46,978 bases of DNA. Origin: Pseudomonadota bacterium (GTDB lineage: Bacteria; Pseudomonadota; Gammaproteobacteria; Competibacterales; Competibacteraceae). Below, one piece after another: positions 33,431 to 41,455 of the stretch. The translations under genes and the position numbers were made by a program. Each line of letters opens with the position of its first letter. Position 1 is the stretch's first letter. The stretch spans positions 1 to 46,978 of the forward strand of contig JAUPTV010000117.1 in NCBI GenBank assembly GCA_030917925.1. Reading direction: 5' to 3'. Below the pieces are notes generated by a model that saw only the letters and a program-made list of their open reading frames with translations, was not told the origin of the DNA and made no database searches.

Positions 33431-33770
33431 GAACGATCTACTCCTCATTAAGTGTCGGGCGCCGCCAGCGAACCGGCGACGGTGGGAGCTTGAAGGCTTG
33501 CCCCGGCGACAGGGCAGGCCAGATAAAAACCGGGATGGTGAAACAGGAAAGCGTGGTCAAGGCTGATCAATTGATGTTGTTGATTTTTTTCCGGTTGATG
33601 CCCGATAGCGCCAAGTCATCAACGGCGAGTTGTATCTTCACTAGTTATCATAAGGTTTTTAGACGTTCGGCGCTATGCGCTCCCGGATTTTTTCGCAGCG
33701 CAGCACTGAAGATCAATCCCCCGAAACTGCCGGGGAGTCGAAACAAAATCAGCAATGGATGGAATGGCCC
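33431..33770. other. Divergent intergenic region pccB / btuF-like gene
   Basis: About 340 bp between divergent genes. It must hold the pccBA promoter and probably that of the rightward gene. The left third is GC-rich, the middle AT-rich. I looked for a cobalamin riboswitch because of the neighbours and did not see its conserved core. No gene is supported. Confidence 0.4.
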
Positions 33771-34586
33771 ATGCCCTCTCTGACTGACGCCCTTGGCTTT
33801 TGCCACGCACCTGCCGAAACCCCGGCGCGCATCGTGTCGCTGACGCCCAGTATTACCGAATTACTGTTTGCCCTGGGACTGGCCGGGCAGATCGTGGGCC
33901 GCACCCATTACTGCATCCATCCGCAACCGGCTGTTGTCGCTCTGCCCAGCGTCGGCGGTACGAAAAAGGTTAATTACCCCCGGCTGCGGGCGCTCCAACC
34001 GACCCATGTCATCCTCAACATTGACGAAAATCCCCGCGAACTGGCGGAACGATTAACCAGGGACGGGTTGAAAGTGATCGTGACGCACCCGGAGGCACCC
34101 GAAGACAATCTGGCGCTCTATCGACTGCTGGGCGGCATTTTTCACCGCGAGGCGGAGGCGGAACAATTAGCGGCGGATTTCACGCAGGCACTGGCGGCGT
34201 TGCGTCAGGAGTCGTGGCCCCGGCGGCAGGTGCTTTATCTGATCTGGCGCAAGCCGTGGATGGGCGTCAGCCGGGACACCTACATCGCCCGAATGCTGGA
34301 ACGGGTGGGGTGGGAAACGCTGCCGGCGGTTGCCGAGGCGCGTTATCCTGAATTGGAACTGGATCAAGCACTGCTGGATGCAGCGGATCTTGTGCTGTTC
34401 AGCAGCGAGCCGTATCGCTTTGCAGCGGCGGACCTGGCCGATTTCGCCCGCGACTACACTTGTCCGCTGGAGAAGTTGCGGCTCATCGACGGGGAAATGA
34501 CCTCGTGGTATGGCAACCGCGCGATTGAAGGACTGGCTTATTTGGGGCAGTTCGCCCGGAACAATGGATTCCCCCGCACACTTTGA
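33771..34586 (+). CDS. Cobalamin-binding protein, BtuF-like
   Basis: About 271 residues of the helical-backbone metal-receptor (Peripla_BP_2) fold: ARIVSLTPSITELLFALGL near the start, GGTKKVNYPRLRALQPTHVI, and IWRKPWMGVSRDTYIARML in the second lobe. These phrases are typical of BtuF-like cobalamin-binding proteins. No signal peptide is seen with any start, so it may act in the cytoplasm or be misannotated at the N-terminus. ATGs at 33759 and 33771 are both possible; 33771 (MPSLTDALGF) is chosen. No BtuC/D transporter is adjacent. The pcc neighbourhood suggests a link with B12-dependent methylmalonyl-CoA metabolism. Confidence 0.7.
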   Translation: MPSLTDALGFCHAPAETPARIVSLTPSITELLFALGLAGQIVGRTHYCIHPQPAVVALPSVGGTKKVNYPRLRALQPTHVILNIDENPRELAERLTRDGLKVIVTHPEAPEDNLALYRLLGGIFHREAEAEQLAADFTQALAALRQESWPRRQVLYLIWRKPWMGVSRDTYIARMLERVGWETLPAVAEARYPELELDQALLDAADLVLFSSEPYRFAAADLADFARDYTCPLEKLRLIDGEMTSWYGNRAIEGLAYLGQFARNNGFPRTL

Positions 34587-34728
34587 GTCATCTTTCTGGC
34601 TGATCAGCGGACATCCCGAACCACCCCGTCGCTTCGCGCCACCCCACCTAAGCCAAGGAGGGGAATCCGAAAATCCGGCTTTCACCGGGAAAGGCGAAGG
34701 AAGAGGGGATGCGCGGCCAACCGCTCTT

Positions 34729-34995
34729 TCAGGCGGCCATCTCGCGGATATGATGGGTCAACCGGCTCTTGTGGCGGGCGGCCTTGTTGGTGTGAATCAG
34801 CCCCTTGCGGGCCATGCGGTCGATGACGGGTACGGCGGTCTGATATTCCGATTCAGCCTTGGCCCGGTCGCCGGACTCAATGGCTTTAACCACCCGTTTG
34901 ACGTAGGTGCGCAGCATGGATTTCATGCTGGCGTTATGCTGACGATGAGCTTCCGCCTGGCGGGCGCGCTTTTTCGCTTGAACAGTATTGGCCAA
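34729..34995 (-). CDS. rpsT: 30S ribosomal protein S20
   Basis: 88 residues, basic and helical. The start is the TTG at 34995, giving [13 protein letters not shown], the family N-terminus. AAGGAG ends 8 nt before it, whereas an upstream TTG at 35001 would be only 2 nt from the same site. E. coli rpsT also starts with UUG, a feature of its autoregulation, so the non-ATG start is credible. C-terminal [22 protein letters not shown] is diagnostic. It is divergent from murJ. Confidence 0.95.
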   Translation of the reverse strand: MANTVQAKKRARQAEAHRQHNASMKSMLRTYVKRVVKAIESGDRAKAESEYQTAVPVIDRMARKGLIHTNKAARHKSRLTHHIREMAA

Positions 34996-35185
34996 GATCA
35001 AGACTCCTTAATCAATCATTCGCCACCCATTCCGGGCAGGACAGTGGCTGGGGTAAAAGTATAAAAAAAGTTCGATAATATTGATGTTTCCAACGATTCT
35101 GTCAATCCCCAACACGCGCCGGCGCTGACAGTTCGGGCTATTTCCGGCTATTATCCGCGCTTTTCCATCCCCCGGCAGAATCGCC

Positions 35186-36721
35186 ATGAGCAAGGCTCTT
35201 CTCAAATCCACCGGCGTCGTCAGCGCAATGACGTCGCTCTCGCGGGTGACCGGTTTCATCCGCGACATGATTTATGCGCAGATGTTCGGAGCCGGGGCGG
35301 GTACCGACGCCTTCTTCGTGGCGTTCCGCATCCCGAACTTTTTACGCCGACTGTTTGCGGAAGGGGCGTTCTCACAGGCTTTTGTGCCGGTGTTCTCGGA
35401 ATATCAGACGCAGCATTCCCCTGAAGCGTTAAAGGAACTGGTGGATCAGGTGACCGGGACGCTGGGCCTGATCCTGTTTATTATCACGGCGATAGGCGTC
35501 CTGGCCGCGCCGCTGCTGATCTTCATTTTCGCCCCCGGTTTCACGGCCGATGCCGGCAAATATGCGCTGACGGTGGACATGCTGCGCATCACCTTTCCCT
35601 ATTTGCTGTTTATCTCGCTGACCGCCCTGGCTGGCGGGATCTTGAACAGTTGCGGCAAATTCGCCATTCCCGCTGTAACCCCGGTGCTGCTCAATCTGAC
35701 CATGATCGCCGCCGCGCTTTGGTTAGCCCCGCGCATGGACAAGCCGGTGATGGGGCTGGCTTGGGGGGTGTTCATCGCTGGAATCATCCAGTTAAGTTTC
35801 CAAATTCCCTTTCTGCGTCAAGTCAAATTACTGCCACGCCCGCGCTGGGGTTGGGCGGCGCAGGGGGTTCAGAAAGTGCTGAAATTGATGCTGCCTGCTG
35901 TATTCGGATCGTCGGTTGCGCAGGTCAACCTGCTGATCGATACGCTGGTCGCCTCGTTCCTGATTTCCGGCAGCGTCAGTTGGCTGTACTACTCCGACCG
36001 GTTGGTGGAATTTCCGCTGGGTATTTTCGGCGTAGCGCTCGGTACGGTGATTCTGCCCCGGCTCTCCCGCCAACACGCTAACGCCGCGACCGAGGATTTT
36101 TCCCGTACCCTGGACTGGGCGCTGCGCTGGGCCTTGTTGATTGGAGCGCCAGCGACGGTGGCGCTGATCCTGCTGGCTGGACCGCTGCTGGCCGCGTTGT
36201 TCCAATATGGCGAATTTGACGCCCGCGATGTCGAGATGTCCGCCCGCAGTCTGATGGCGTTCGCGCTCGGGTTGACCGCCTTTATGCTGATCAAGGTGCT
36301 GGCTCCAGGGTTCTACGCCCGGCAAGATACCCGCAGCCCGGTCAAATACGGCTTGATCGCCATGGGGGTGAATACGGCATTGGTGCTGATGCTGGTCTGG
36401 CCACTGGCTCATGCCGGGCTGGCGCTGGCGACTTCGCTGGCGGCGTTTCTCAATGCCGGACTGTTGTTGTTTAATCTGCGCCGGCGGGACATTTATCAAC
36501 CGCAACCGGGTTGGACGACGTTTCTCCTGCAACTGGCCGTGGCCAATCTGGTGATGGGCGGCGTGTTGTGGTTCGGCACGGGGAATCTCGAAAGCTGGAC
36601 GCAGGCGGCGGCTGGCGACCGGTTATGGCATCTTAGTGGATTGATTGCTGCGGGCGGAGGGAGTTATCTGCTGGCGGCGCTGGCGGTGGGGATTCGCCCC
36701 CGGCATCTGTTGCATGGTTGA
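35186..36721 (+). CDS. murJ: Lipid II flippase MurJ
   Basis: 511-residue polytopic membrane protein with about 14 hydrophobic segments. The N-terminus SLSRVTGFIRDMIYAQMFGAG and FRIPNFLRRLFAEGAFSQAFVPV (here broken for brevity) contain the charged residues typical of MurJ's central cavity. It translocates lipid II for peptidoglycan synthesis. Divergent from rpsT, the same neighbour pair as in many gammaproteobacteria. Confidence 0.95.
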   Translation: MSKALLKSTGVVSAMTSLSRVTGFIRDMIYAQMFGAGAGTDAFFVAFRIPNFLRRLFAEGAFSQAFVPVFSEYQTQHSPEALKELVDQVTGTLGLILFIITAIGVLAAPLLIFIFAPGFTADAGKYALTVDMLRITFPYLLFISLTALAGGILNSCGKFAIPAVTPVLLNLTMIAAALWLAPRMDKPVMGLAWGVFIAGIIQLSFQIPFLRQVKLLPRPRWGWAAQGVQKVLKLMLPAVFGSSVAQVNLLIDTLVASFLISGSVSWLYYSDRLVEFPLGIFGVALGTVILPRLSRQHANAATEDFSRTLDWALRWALLIGAPATVALILLAGPLLAALFQYGEFDARDVEMSARSLMAFALGLTAFMLIKVLAPGFYARQDTRSPVKYGLIAMGVNTALVLMLVWPLAHAGLALATSLAAFLNAGLLLFNLRRRDIYQPQPGWTTFLLQLAVANLVMGGVLWFGTGNLESWTQAAAGDRLWHLSGLIAAGGGSYLLAALAVGIRPRHLLHG

Positions 36722-36752
36722 AAAATAATGAATCGAGTTCGAGGAACCCTTT

Positions 36753-37472
36753 ATGCGCGCACACTATTTTCAACACGTTCCCTTTGAAGGCTTGGGCAGC
36801 ATCGAGCCTTGGCTGCAATCGGCGGGCTATGAAATCACCCAGACCCGCTACTTTGAATCTGTGGCGCAGCCGGACCCTGAAGCGATTGACCTGCTGGTGG
36901 TGATGGGCGGGCCGATGAGCATCAATGATGAAGCGGAGTTTCCCTGGTTAGTTGCCGAGAAGCAGTTTATTCGGGCCGCTATTCAGTTAGGAAAGCCGAT
37001 TCTGGGGATTTGTCTGGGCGCACAACTGATTGCCAGCGCTATGGGCGCTCGGGTTTACGGTAATCCGGTGAAGGAAATCGGCTGGTTGCCAATCCATGGG
37101 AGGCCAGTGGATGACGATGCAATATTCAATTTCCCGCCTTTGCTGGACGCTTTTCACTGGCACGGCGAGACATTCGACCTGCCCGCTGGAGCGATTCACC
37201 TGGCAAGCAGCGCCGGCTGTGTGAATCAGGCGTTTCAACTCGGCGCGTCGGTCATCGGGTTGCAGTTTCACCTGGAAACGACTCCGCAGTTGGCGCAAAA
37301 CCTGGTCGCTCACTGCCGCCACGAACTGGTTCCCGCGCCCTATATCCAAACGGAAGCACAAATTTTGTCGCCAACGCCGGAACGCTATGCCGCGATGAAC
37401 CGGGTCATGGGCGATATCCTCGCCTTCTTGGCGCGGAAGCCGCAGGTTTATGCGAACCCACGCAGAACCTAG
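36753..37472 (+). CDS. Class I glutamine amidotransferase domain protein
   Basis: 239 residues with the triad of class I GATases: nucleophile in GICLGAQLIASAMGA near residue 85, and the His and Glu in GLQFHLETT near residue 175. MGGPMS and FHWHGETFDLP are typical of stand-alone GMP synthase-like amidotransferases. Some relatives hydrolyse gamma-glutamyl compounds such as gamma-glutamylputrescine; the substrate here is unknown. It begins 31 bp after murJ. Confidence 0.82.
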   Translation: MRAHYFQHVPFEGLGSIEPWLQSAGYEITQTRYFESVAQPDPEAIDLLVVMGGPMSINDEAEFPWLVAEKQFIRAAIQLGKPILGICLGAQLIASAMGARVYGNPVKEIGWLPIHGRPVDDDAIFNFPPLLDAFHWHGETFDLPAGAIHLASSAGCVNQAFQLGASVIGLQFHLETTPQLAQNLVAHCRHELVPAPYIQTEAQILSPTPERYAAMNRVMGDILAFLARKPQVYANPRRT

Positions 37473-37499
37473 CCCGCCGGCATCGCTGGCGACTGATCT

Positions 37500-37560
37500 T
37501 TAGAAGCTATCCAGGAACTCCTCTCCCAGGGGGAGATGGGAGTTTTTAGACAGCTTCTTA
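37500..37560. repeat. Imperfect inverted repeat after the amidotransferase gene
   Basis: TTAGAAGCTATCCAGGAACTCC at the left pairs with GGAGTTTTTAGACAGCTTCTTA at the right, around a CTCTCCC/GGGAGA core. The inner stem is followed by TTTTT, so on the plus strand it could also act as a terminator. The long symmetric outer arms look more like a small dispersed repeat. Confidence 0.6.
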
Positions 37561-37588
37561 GCCTTTAGCCTTCATGAGGGATGGATCA

Positions 37589-38491
37589 ATGACCACTATG
37601 ACTACGATAAGCATTATCCTGCCCGCCCGTAATGAGGCGGTGAATCTGCCGCCATTGCTGAAGAAGCTGACCGGGCAATGTCCGGGCGCAGAGATTATTG
37701 TGGTCGATGATGGGTCGACGGATGAAACGGCAGCGGTGTGCCGATCCTTTGGGGTGCGGGTAATTTCACATCCTTATAGTCTGGGCAATGGGGCGGCGAT
37801 CAAGACTGGGGCGCGGGCGGCGTCGGGGGAGACACTGGTGTGTATGGATGCGGATGGTCAACATGATCCGGCGGATATTCCCCGGTTGCTGGCGAAGTTG
37901 GATGAGGGGTATGCCATGGCGGTCGGGGCGCGGCGGGATCATTCGCAGGCGTCGTGGGGGCGTGGTATCGCGAATCGGGTCTATAATCGGTTGGCGAGTT
38001 GGATGGCGAATTGTCAGGTGCTGGATTTGACGTCGGGATTTCGGGCAGTGCGAGCGCGGCAGTTTCGAGAGTTTTTGTATCTGTTGCCGAACGGGTTTTC
38101 TTATCCAACGACGATTACCATGGCGTTTTTCCGCAGCGGTTATCCGGTTGCTTATGTCCCGATTGTGGCCGGGCGACGGGAAGGGAAGAGTCATATTCAG
38201 CCGTTGCAGGATGGAGTGCGATTTCTGTTGATTATTTTTAAAATCGGGACGCTGTATTCGCCATTGAAGCTATTTTTTCCGATCAGTCTGAGTTTTTTTC
38301 TGATGGGTATTTTTTACTATGCTTATACCTACGTTATGCAGGGCCGCTTTACCAATATGGGCACCTTGTTATTCAGCGTGTCGGTGGTGATTTTTATGAT
38401 GGGTCTAGTATCGGAGCAGATTACCGGTCTGTTTTATCAGAAATCGGATGGCGGTGCCGGGAAGGAAAGGATGGCTTCGAATGAAGACTGA
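37589..38491 (+). CDS. Family 2 glycosyltransferase (polyprenyl-phosphate type)
   Basis: 300 residues from the ATG at 37589, which has GAGGGA about 8 nt upstream; an ATG 15 bp earlier is in frame. The GT-A fold shows ISIILPARNEAVNLP, DDGSTDET and the metal-binding MDADGQHDP. Two C-terminal membrane helices (about residues 225-255 and 258-285) resemble DPM1-like or GtrB-like enzymes that charge a polyprenyl phosphate. It is the first gene of a tight glycosyltransferase cluster and overlaps the next gene by 11 bp. Confidence 0.85.
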   Translation: MTTMTTISIILPARNEAVNLPPLLKKLTGQCPGAEIIVVDDGSTDETAAVCRSFGVRVISHPYSLGNGAAIKTGARAASGETLVCMDADGQHDPADIPRLLAKLDEGYAMAVGARRDHSQASWGRGIANRVYNRLASWMANCQVLDLTSGFRAVRARQFREFLYLLPNGFSYPTTITMAFFRSGYPVAYVPIVAGRREGKSHIQPLQDGVRFLLIIFKIGTLYSPLKLFFPISLSFFLMGIFYYAYTYVMQGRFTNMGTLLFSVSVVIFMMGLVSEQITGLFYQKSDGGAGKERMASNED

Positions 38492-39332
38492 TGCGTTGTT
38501 TTACCGGTTGTTTCAGGCTTTACCGGGTTTGGTGTTTGAGTTGGCCGGGATTACGGGATTGAATGGACGGGATTATCGATTCCGCTCTGAAGAGGTCAAG
38601 CAGACAGCATTTCGGTTGGATGGCGTGTTGACGCCGCCAGCGGCGAAGTCGGAGTGGCCAGTGGTGTTTGTCGAAACGCAAATGCAGGCCGACGATGCGT
38701 TTTATGGGCGATGGTTCGCGGAGATATTCCTGTATCTGTACCGCATGGAGCCGGTGCGGTCATGGCGAGCGGTGGTGATCTATCCCAGTCGGCAGGTGGA
38801 GCGTCTGGATGAGCGGCGGTATGGTTCGGCGGTGGAGCTTCCAGAAGTGTATCGTGTGTATTTGGAAGATTGGGTGGATGTGCCAGCGGCGACGGTGGGA
38901 TTGCGGCTTGTGCAGCTCATGGTGGGAAAGGCGGCGGATGCGCCGGTCAAGGCCCGGCAGTTGGTGCAGGATTCATCAGCAAGCACCGAACTGCCGCAAC
39001 CGGTGTTACTGGATTTGGTTGAAACGATTGTGGTCTATAAGTTGCCAGGTATGAGTCGAGAGGAGGTGCGGCGTATGTTGGAATTACACGATATTGATTT
39101 GCGACAGACCCGGTTTTATCAGGAGGTGTTCGCAGAGGGTGAGGCGCGGGGTGAGGCACGGGGTGAGGCACGGGGTGAAACCAGGCTGTTGCAGAAGTTG
39201 TTGGCCCGTCGCTTTGGAGCCTTGCCGGAGTGGGTGGGGGCAAAATTGGCGGCGGCGGAACCCGCGCAATTGGAGACATGGGGAGAGCGGGTGTTGGAGG
39301 CGCGGTCGCTGGAAGCGGTTTTTATGGCATGA
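38481..39332 (+). CDS. DUF2887 / Rpn-family PD-(D/E)XK nuclease-like protein
   Basis: 283 residues starting MKTDALFYRLFQALPGLVFELAG, the typical opening of DUF2887 proteins, which belong with Rpn/YhgA recombination-promoting nucleases. The likely catalytic residues are in FRLDGVL near residue 52 and VVFVETQMQ near residue 70 (D...ExQ). A helical C-terminus carries three EARG tandem repeats near residue 220. Its start lies inside the end of the preceding glycosyltransferase gene, which is odd for a nuclease-like gene in a polysaccharide operon. Activity is not proven. Confidence 0.75.
   Translation: MKTDALFYRLFQALPGLVFELAGITGLNGRDYRFRSEEVKQTAFRLDGVLTPPAAKSEWPVVFVETQMQADDAFYGRWFAEIFLYLYRMEPVRSWRAVVIYPSRQVERLDERRYGSAVELPEVYRVYLEDWVDVPAATVGLRLVQLMVGKAADAPVKARQLVQDSSASTELPQPVLLDLVETIVVYKLPGMSREEVRRMLELHDIDLRQTRFYQEVFAEGEARGEARGEARGETRLLQKLLARRFGALPEWVGAKLAAAEPAQLETWGERVLEARSLEAVFMA
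39141..39176 (+). repeat. 12-bp tandem repeat within the DUF2887 gene
   Basis: Three copies of GAGGC(G/A)CGGGGT encode EARG three times. The unit is a multiple of three, so copy change alters length without breaking the frame. Confidence 0.85.
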
Positions 39333-39395
39333 AGGTTGTTGTGGTTGGCCCGCCCTGTTGTTTTGATCACAGGAAAGCTTATATGAGGACACAAC

Positions 39396-40529
39396 TTGAA
39401 CGAGTTAAACCGCTCTCGCGTTTTAATGGTGAGCACGTCGTTTCCGGAAACGCGCCAGGATTGGCCAGGGCGTTTTATTGCGAATATGGCGGAGGCTCTG
39501 GCTCGTCGTGAGGATGTGCATCTGGCGTTATGGGCACCGCCCGGTGAGCATTCCGCAATGATTCAGCAAGCGACTTTGCCTGAAGAGGCTCTGTGGTTAC
39601 GCCAGTTACTTCAGTCGGGAGGAATCGCGCATTTATTACGCGCCAAACCCTGGCAGGGAGGGTTGGCGGCCGCCGGTTTGTTGCGTCGGTTGCGTCGAGT
39701 TTATCGACGCTATCAGGATGATGTAGATGTCGTTCACGTCAACTGGTTGCAGAATGCCCTGCCGTTGTGGGGGATGGATCGGCCAGCCGTGATCACGGTG
39801 TTAGGCAATGATTTTGGCTTGCTGCGCTTGCCCGGTATGGTGACGGCGTTGCGAGCAGTGTTGCGGGGACGGCGTGCGATTTTAGCGCCGAATGCGGACT
39901 GGATGAGCGATGAATTGATGCGGCGATTTGGCGATTTGGCGGAGGTTCGCCCGATTCCTTTCGGGGTAGATGATCCCTGGTTTGCCATGGAGCGGTGCGT
40001 CGCCTGGGAGGGGCCACAGCAGTGGTTGGCGGTGACGCGGTTGACCCAACGCAAGATTGGTGATTTGTTTGCGTGGGGTGAGGGGTTGTTTGATGAACAG
40101 CGGCAGTTGCATTTGTTTGGACCGATGCAGGAGGCGCTGACGATTCCAGGCTGGGTGCATTATCACGGCGCGACGCATCCCAAGGCGCTGCTTGAGGAGT
40201 GGTTTCCCAAAGCGGCGGGGTTGGTGACGTTGAGCCAGCATGATGAGGGGCGGCCGCAGGTGTTGCTGGAAGCAATGGCGGCGCGGTTGCCGGTGATTGC
40301 CTCGGCGTTGCCCGCGCATCGGGATTTAATTCGGTCAGGGGAAACGGGAATGTTGGTGAATTCACGTTCGTTGTTTGCCTCGGCCTTGCAGAAATTGGAA
40401 TCACCGGCTGATAACCAGCGGATTGGGGAAGCTGCTCAAGCGTGGATCAAAACCATGGTGGGGACTTGGGATGATTGCGCCAGTCGTTATCATGCTGCTT
40501 ATCAAACCGTTCTGGGAGCCAGTGCGTGA
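39396..40529 (+). CDS. Family 4-like glycosyltransferase
   Basis: 377 residues of GT-B fold. N-terminal acceptor domain: VLMVSTSFPETRQDWPGRF; C-terminal donor domain: WLAVTRLTQRKIGDLF, then LSQHDEGRPQVLLEAMAARLPVIAS with the E-x7-E type motif that binds the nucleotide sugar. The start is taken as TTG at 39396 because GAGGA lies 6 nt before it; an ATG at 39426 is the alternative. Overlaps the epimerase gene by 4 bp (GTGA). Probably builds a surface polysaccharide; the sugar is unknown. Confidence 0.85.
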   Translation: MNELNRSRVLMVSTSFPETRQDWPGRFIANMAEALARREDVHLALWAPPGEHSAMIQQATLPEEALWLRQLLQSGGIAHLLRAKPWQGGLAAAGLLRRLRRVYRRYQDDVDVVHVNWLQNALPLWGMDRPAVITVLGNDFGLLRLPGMVTALRAVLRGRRAILAPNADWMSDELMRRFGDLAEVRPIPFGVDDPWFAMERCVAWEGPQQWLAVTRLTQRKIGDLFAWGEGLFDEQRQLHLFGPMQEALTIPGWVHYHGATHPKALLEEWFPKAAGLVTLSQHDEGRPQVLLEAMAARLPVIASALPAHRDLIRSGETGMLVNSRSLFASALQKLESPADNQRIGEAAQAWIKTMVGTWDDCASRYHAAYQTVLGASA

Positions 40530-41455
40530 GTCAGCAAAGTGTGTTGTTGCTGGGGGGGAATGGATTTCTTGGAACCGCGCTAGCACGGCGTTTGGTCAAG
40601 GAAGGTTGTGAGGTGTGTGTGGTAGGGCGACGAACCGTCAATTCGGCTATAGAGGGTGTGGTGACCCGTCAGGCCCATTTGGATAACGTAGCGATGTTGC
40701 GTGAGTTGTTGCCTGCCTATCGAACGGTAGTGCATTTGGCGTCTACGACAACACCGGGGAGTTCGGCGCACTCGCCAGTCCGTGAGACTGAGGAAAATGT
40801 GTTGCCAGCGCTGCGTTTGCTGGAGGTTTTGGCGGAGTTTGAGCCGGTGCGGCTGATCTACGCGTCTTCCGGGGGGACTTTGTACGGTAATCCAGCAGTG
40901 TTGCCGGTGACTGAGGATCAGCCGTTGTGGCCGTTGTCGAATCATGGCGTGGGTAAGGTGGCTGTTGAGGGATTTTTACGGGTTTATGGGCGGCAGCATG
41001 GCGACCGGGTGACGATTTTACGTCCGTCGAATGTGTATGGCCCGGCGCAACCGTTGCGTGAGGGGTTTGGGGCGATTCGCACGATGCTGGAATATGTGCG
41101 GCGGGGGGAGGCTATGGAGTTTTGGGGGGATGGGGAGGCGGTGCGTGATTTTTTGTTTATTGAGGATTGGGTGGAGGCGTGTTGGCAGTTGTTGGCACCG
41201 GAAGCGCCAGTGGGGGTGTATAACATTGGGGTAGGCGTGGGTTGTTCATTGAATAGTTTGCGAGCAGTGGTGGAGCGGGTCACGGGGCGGGAGTTGCGGG
41301 TGAATTGGCGGCCAGCGCGGTCAGTCGATGTGCGTGGGGTGGTATTGGATTCAACCCGGTTGCAGGCCGCGACAGGATGGGTGCCGCAGGTGACGCTGGA
41401 GGAGGGAATTTGGCAAATGTGGGAATGGTTGCAAGAGAGCGCACAAGGTGACTGA
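40526..41455 (+). CDS. NAD-dependent sugar epimerase/dehydratase
   Basis: 309 residues, extended short-chain dehydrogenase. The NAD-binding motif is GGNGFLGTALARRLV near the start. The catalytic Ser region is YASSGGTLYG; the usual YxxxK appears as HGVGKVAVE, so the Tyr is replaced by His (NHGVGK). RPSNVYGPAQ and DGEAVRDFLFIEDW are typical of UDP-glucose 4-epimerase relatives. The GTG at 40526 overlaps the previous stop. The missing catalytic Tyr, if real, would weaken activity. Neighbouring glycosyltransferases suggest nucleotide-sugar supply. Confidence 0.82.
   Translation: MSQQSVLLLGGNGFLGTALARRLVKEGCEVCVVGRRTVNSAIEGVVTRQAHLDNVAMLRELLPAYRTVVHLASTTTPGSSAHSPVRETEENVLPALRLLEVLAEFEPVRLIYASSGGTLYGNPAVLPVTEDQPLWPLSNHGVGKVAVEGFLRVYGRQHGDRVTILRPSNVYGPAQPLREGFGAIRTMLEYVRRGEAMEFWGDGEAVRDFLFIEDWVEACWQLLAPEAPVGVYNIGVGVGCSLNSLRAVVERVTGRELRVNWRPARSVDVRGVVLDSTRLQAATGWVPQVTLEEGIWQMWEWLQESAQGD

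Noticed and set aside
33431-33770. Cobalamin riboswitch upstream of the BtuF-like gene
   Set aside because: The neighbourhood suggested it, but the conserved B12-box and core pattern are not visible.
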